64,000 bases of DNA from Volvox africanus (lineage: Eukaryota; Chlorophyta; Chlorophyceae; Chlamydomonadales; Volvocaceae). The stretch spans positions 1,984,001-2,048,000 of the forward strand of contig BSDZ01000023.1 in the NCBI GenBank assembly GCA_030268105.1, written 5' to 3'. This document shows positions 61,972 to 64,000 of the stretch, one piece after another (within the stretch, counting starts at the first letter, position 1; each line of letters begins with the position of its first letter). The translations under genes were made by a program, and so were the position numbers. Below the pieces are notes generated by a model. The model ran no database searches. It was not told the origin of the DNA and was given only the letters and a program-made list of their open reading frames with translations.

Positions 61972-63054
61972 CACGAATGTAGACCAGGAGATCCTCAGGG
62001 CTGAAGTCACGCAAAGTAATCCCCCTTGTGCCAGATAACCAAGCTTGCAACTCCGTGGCCACCGTGTCCTGCCACTCCTGTACAGCCACTCTTGGGTGCT
62101 ATCTCCCGGGGACTGATCCATGACAGCTTTATGACAGCCCCACACATAAAAGCCATCCGATGGCACCTTAATGTGAACCAAGGCGACAGTGTTTGACTTG
62201 GAGACACAGTGCATTCGCAAGTCGGCAAACCACAATCAGGCCGGAGGAGAGCTAGAATCCAGGCCCCCAGCAGTCTACCAGGGTGACGCGCTCCCTCCTG
62301 ATGAGAGGAGGGTATGTTGGCCCGACCCAGTAGGGTCCCAGGTGCTAAGAAAGCTTACCAAGCTGGACGGGGAACATGGGGCGCTGAGCAAACTCATTGC
62401 CGAACCAACGCCAAAGGGAGGGACGAATCAAGCTCCGGAAGACTGCAAGAGCCATGCATGGCTGGGAAGGCGCGCTGGACGGAAGAACCGATCCCATGCC
62501 GTCAATATTTGATTCCTGAGGAAAAGCAATTGACATCAATGACCCAGAGAGCTGCCCAAAGGAATGACCCGGAATCCGACACACGTTCGATCTTCGCCGC
62601 CTGGAGAGCATCAGTGAGAAGTACTGGTGCCTCGCTTAAAGAAACTTGTCTTAAGTCCCCATACGAGAGGCTCATTAAACCGGTCGCGTTGGCACCCACC
62701 CACCCTCACATTTGGGGAAGATATGTTGGGTACGGATAGGCCAAGCGCCAGCGGGCGCAAAGCCAGACTCAATTCAGCCTTAGAATATGAACTTGCGGAG
62801 ACACGATGGCCTGATAGCGAGTCACGTTTAATCAATCGAAACATGTTGTGGCACGGTGCAGACGTTTTGCCAGCATCAATATAGCCGACGCTTTCGTACT
62901 TAGGTGTGGATACATGTAAAGTTATGTTGTTACAGCAGGTTCCGGTGCAGATGGCCTCGATCTTCAGTCTGAGGCCGGCAAAATCCTGGCAGCCATTCTC
63001 CAGTGGCCAACACAACACACCTTCTGCACGGTCAGTGAGTAGGCATTCTGTCAT
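61972..63054 (-). other. further minus-strand coding-like exons, integrase-like segment
   Basis: Unchained exons that could belong upstream of the 61482 gene. 62090-61972 reads VAVQEWQDTVATELQAWL then TRGITLRDFSPEDLLVYIR, ending at a GT donor. Its pattern (helix, 'TRGITLR..SPEDLLVY') resembles the N-terminal core-binding domain of tyrosine recombinases. Others: about 62699-62502 (MSLSYGDLRQVSLSEAPVLL), about 62490-62345 (MALAVFRSLIRPSLWRWFGN) and about 63054-62930 (LENGCQDFAGLRLKIEAIC). They may form a transposon-derived gene. Phases were not established. Confidence 0.35.
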
Positions 63055-63590
63055 TCTTACGAAGTCTGTGAGACTTTGTGTGACGTTGGTGGTCTCAACA
63101 GCGAGAACTTCACGGATCCTAGGCGCCAGGCTGCAGCGGTATTGACTGATACCTTCACCAAGGACGGCGAACCCAAGGTCCGAAGGCCCTCATACCTGGT
63201 GCACTGATTCATACCTGGTGCAATGGGCTCGTGCAGTGGCCTTGTGCGAGACAGGCTCTGTTTGCAGTGTTAAGAAGGCCAGGACTACCAGCAGCCACCA
63301 GCGTGCAAGCACGAGCGTCACTGAACGGATCCTTGAGACATTTTTTAGGAGAACGTCTTCAAATCAATCGTGGTAAGAGTACTTGTGATTCTGAGGGATA
63401 GAACTCATTTCTATATATAATATAGGTTTCTCCCTTGCTTTGCATTGTTCTGTATATGCATAAGTAAATTCAAAACACAGTATTATATATACTCCCCGCC
63501 TGCCTGCTGCATGGCTGTATGTATCTAGGACTTGGAGGACCGCCTTCGGAATATAGTGGGTGAATTAGCCTTAATAAAACCACATAATTG

Positions 63591-64000
63591 ATGGGCTTCC
63601 AGAAGAAGGACGAGGTGTCGGATGAATGTGTGCTGGAAAGGATGAGGGATAGCGTACAACAAGTGGAGGAACACCAGAAATGGCATCAAGCAGAAGATGG
63701 CTGTTGTACGACTGTACGTTGTAAGCCTGACTGCTATATAAGGGGGCATTTACATCTCTTGAATTGGTCACAACTCTGGTCGCTGGAAGTGGTTATGAAG
63801 AAGGGTAAGGATACTGCACGACCATGTATCCTGGCTTATCTGAGTAAGGGCTTCGTTTGAAAGCCAGGCCCTGGTTAGTTTACACCTTACAGTGGTTCAG
63901 CAGCTTGTCGTCCCTGATGACATTCCCCAAGTCAATCACGTTATCACCATCATGCGCAATTATAAGGATGACCCAGAGCCTATTAGCCGTAAAGCAGCTG
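63591..64000 (+). CDS. 5' end of an unidentified gene (possible ARM-repeat protein)
   Basis: Exon 1, 63591-63720, starts MGFQKKDEVSDECVLERMRD and ends at a strong GTAAGC donor. Exon 2 begins at 63893 after TTACAG and runs off the window. Joining gives a phase-consistent ...DGCCTTVRLVQQLVVP then DIPQVNHVITIMRNYKDDPE. The 'I..IMR.Y.DDPE......A' pattern resembles the start of an armadillo-type repeat unit, where a short helix and 'DDPE' precede the next helix. This is inference from about 35 residues. The start codon is the first ATG of the open frame. Confidence 0.5.

Noticed and set aside
1..64000. CRISPR arrays, bacterial operons or tRNA/rRNA genes
   Set aside because: No regularly spaced repeats, Shine-Dalgarno-led operons or tRNA/rRNA signatures were seen; the window is intron-rich eukaryotic DNA.

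Overview
The window is nuclear DNA of a eukaryote, most likely a volvocine green alga (Volvox/Chlamydomonas group). I base this on genes split into many short exons by GT-AG introns, TGTAA-type poly(A) signals downstream of several stops, long Gly/Ser/Gln/Ala homopolymeric protein tracts, abundant CA/GT/CAG microsatellites, a plant-type DYRK kinase, an L1-like LINE with a (CATA)n tail, and a decayed DIRS-type retrotransposon resembling the Volvox 'Kangaroo' family. Exon models below were built by hand: each listed junction has a splice dinucleotide at both ends and keeps the reading frame, but none was checked against transcripts.

Layout. 1-1.5 kb: 3' end of a LINE (+). 1.7-5.0 kb: gene for a predicted six-span membrane protein with a long low-complexity tail (-). 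5-9 kb: AT-rich spacer and a broken DIRS-type element (+). 9-16.9 kb: microsatellite-rich DNA with the 3' exons of an unidentified minus-strand gene ending at 11.03 kb. 17.0-22.2 kb: minus-strand gene with two hnRNP-Q-acidic-like domains and a huge Q/G/S-rich exon. 22.8-32.5 kb: a 15-exon guanylate-binding-protein (GBP) GTPase gene (+), divergent from the previous gene and carrying degenerate nucleotide-binding motifs. 32.5-38.6 kb: mostly unassigned DNA.

38.8-43.25 kb: NUF2, the kinetochore NDC80-complex subunit, in 11 exons (-). It is divergent over about 420 bp from a 10-exon ankyrin-repeat gene (+, 43.67-48.78 kb). 50.5-57.2 kb: a plant-type DYRK kinase (DYRKP, +). 60.7-63 kb: an unidentified multi-exon gene or genes (-), one exon resembling an integrase core-binding domain. 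63.6 kb to the end: first exons of another gene (+).

The genes do not form a pathway; this is ordinary algal gene order with unrelated neighbours. The most unusual items are the GBP with altered G1, G3 and G4 motifs, an intronic 30-bp-stem hairpin in the kinase gene, a 30-bp head-to-head telomere-repeat palindrome, and a GC-AG intron in NUF2.
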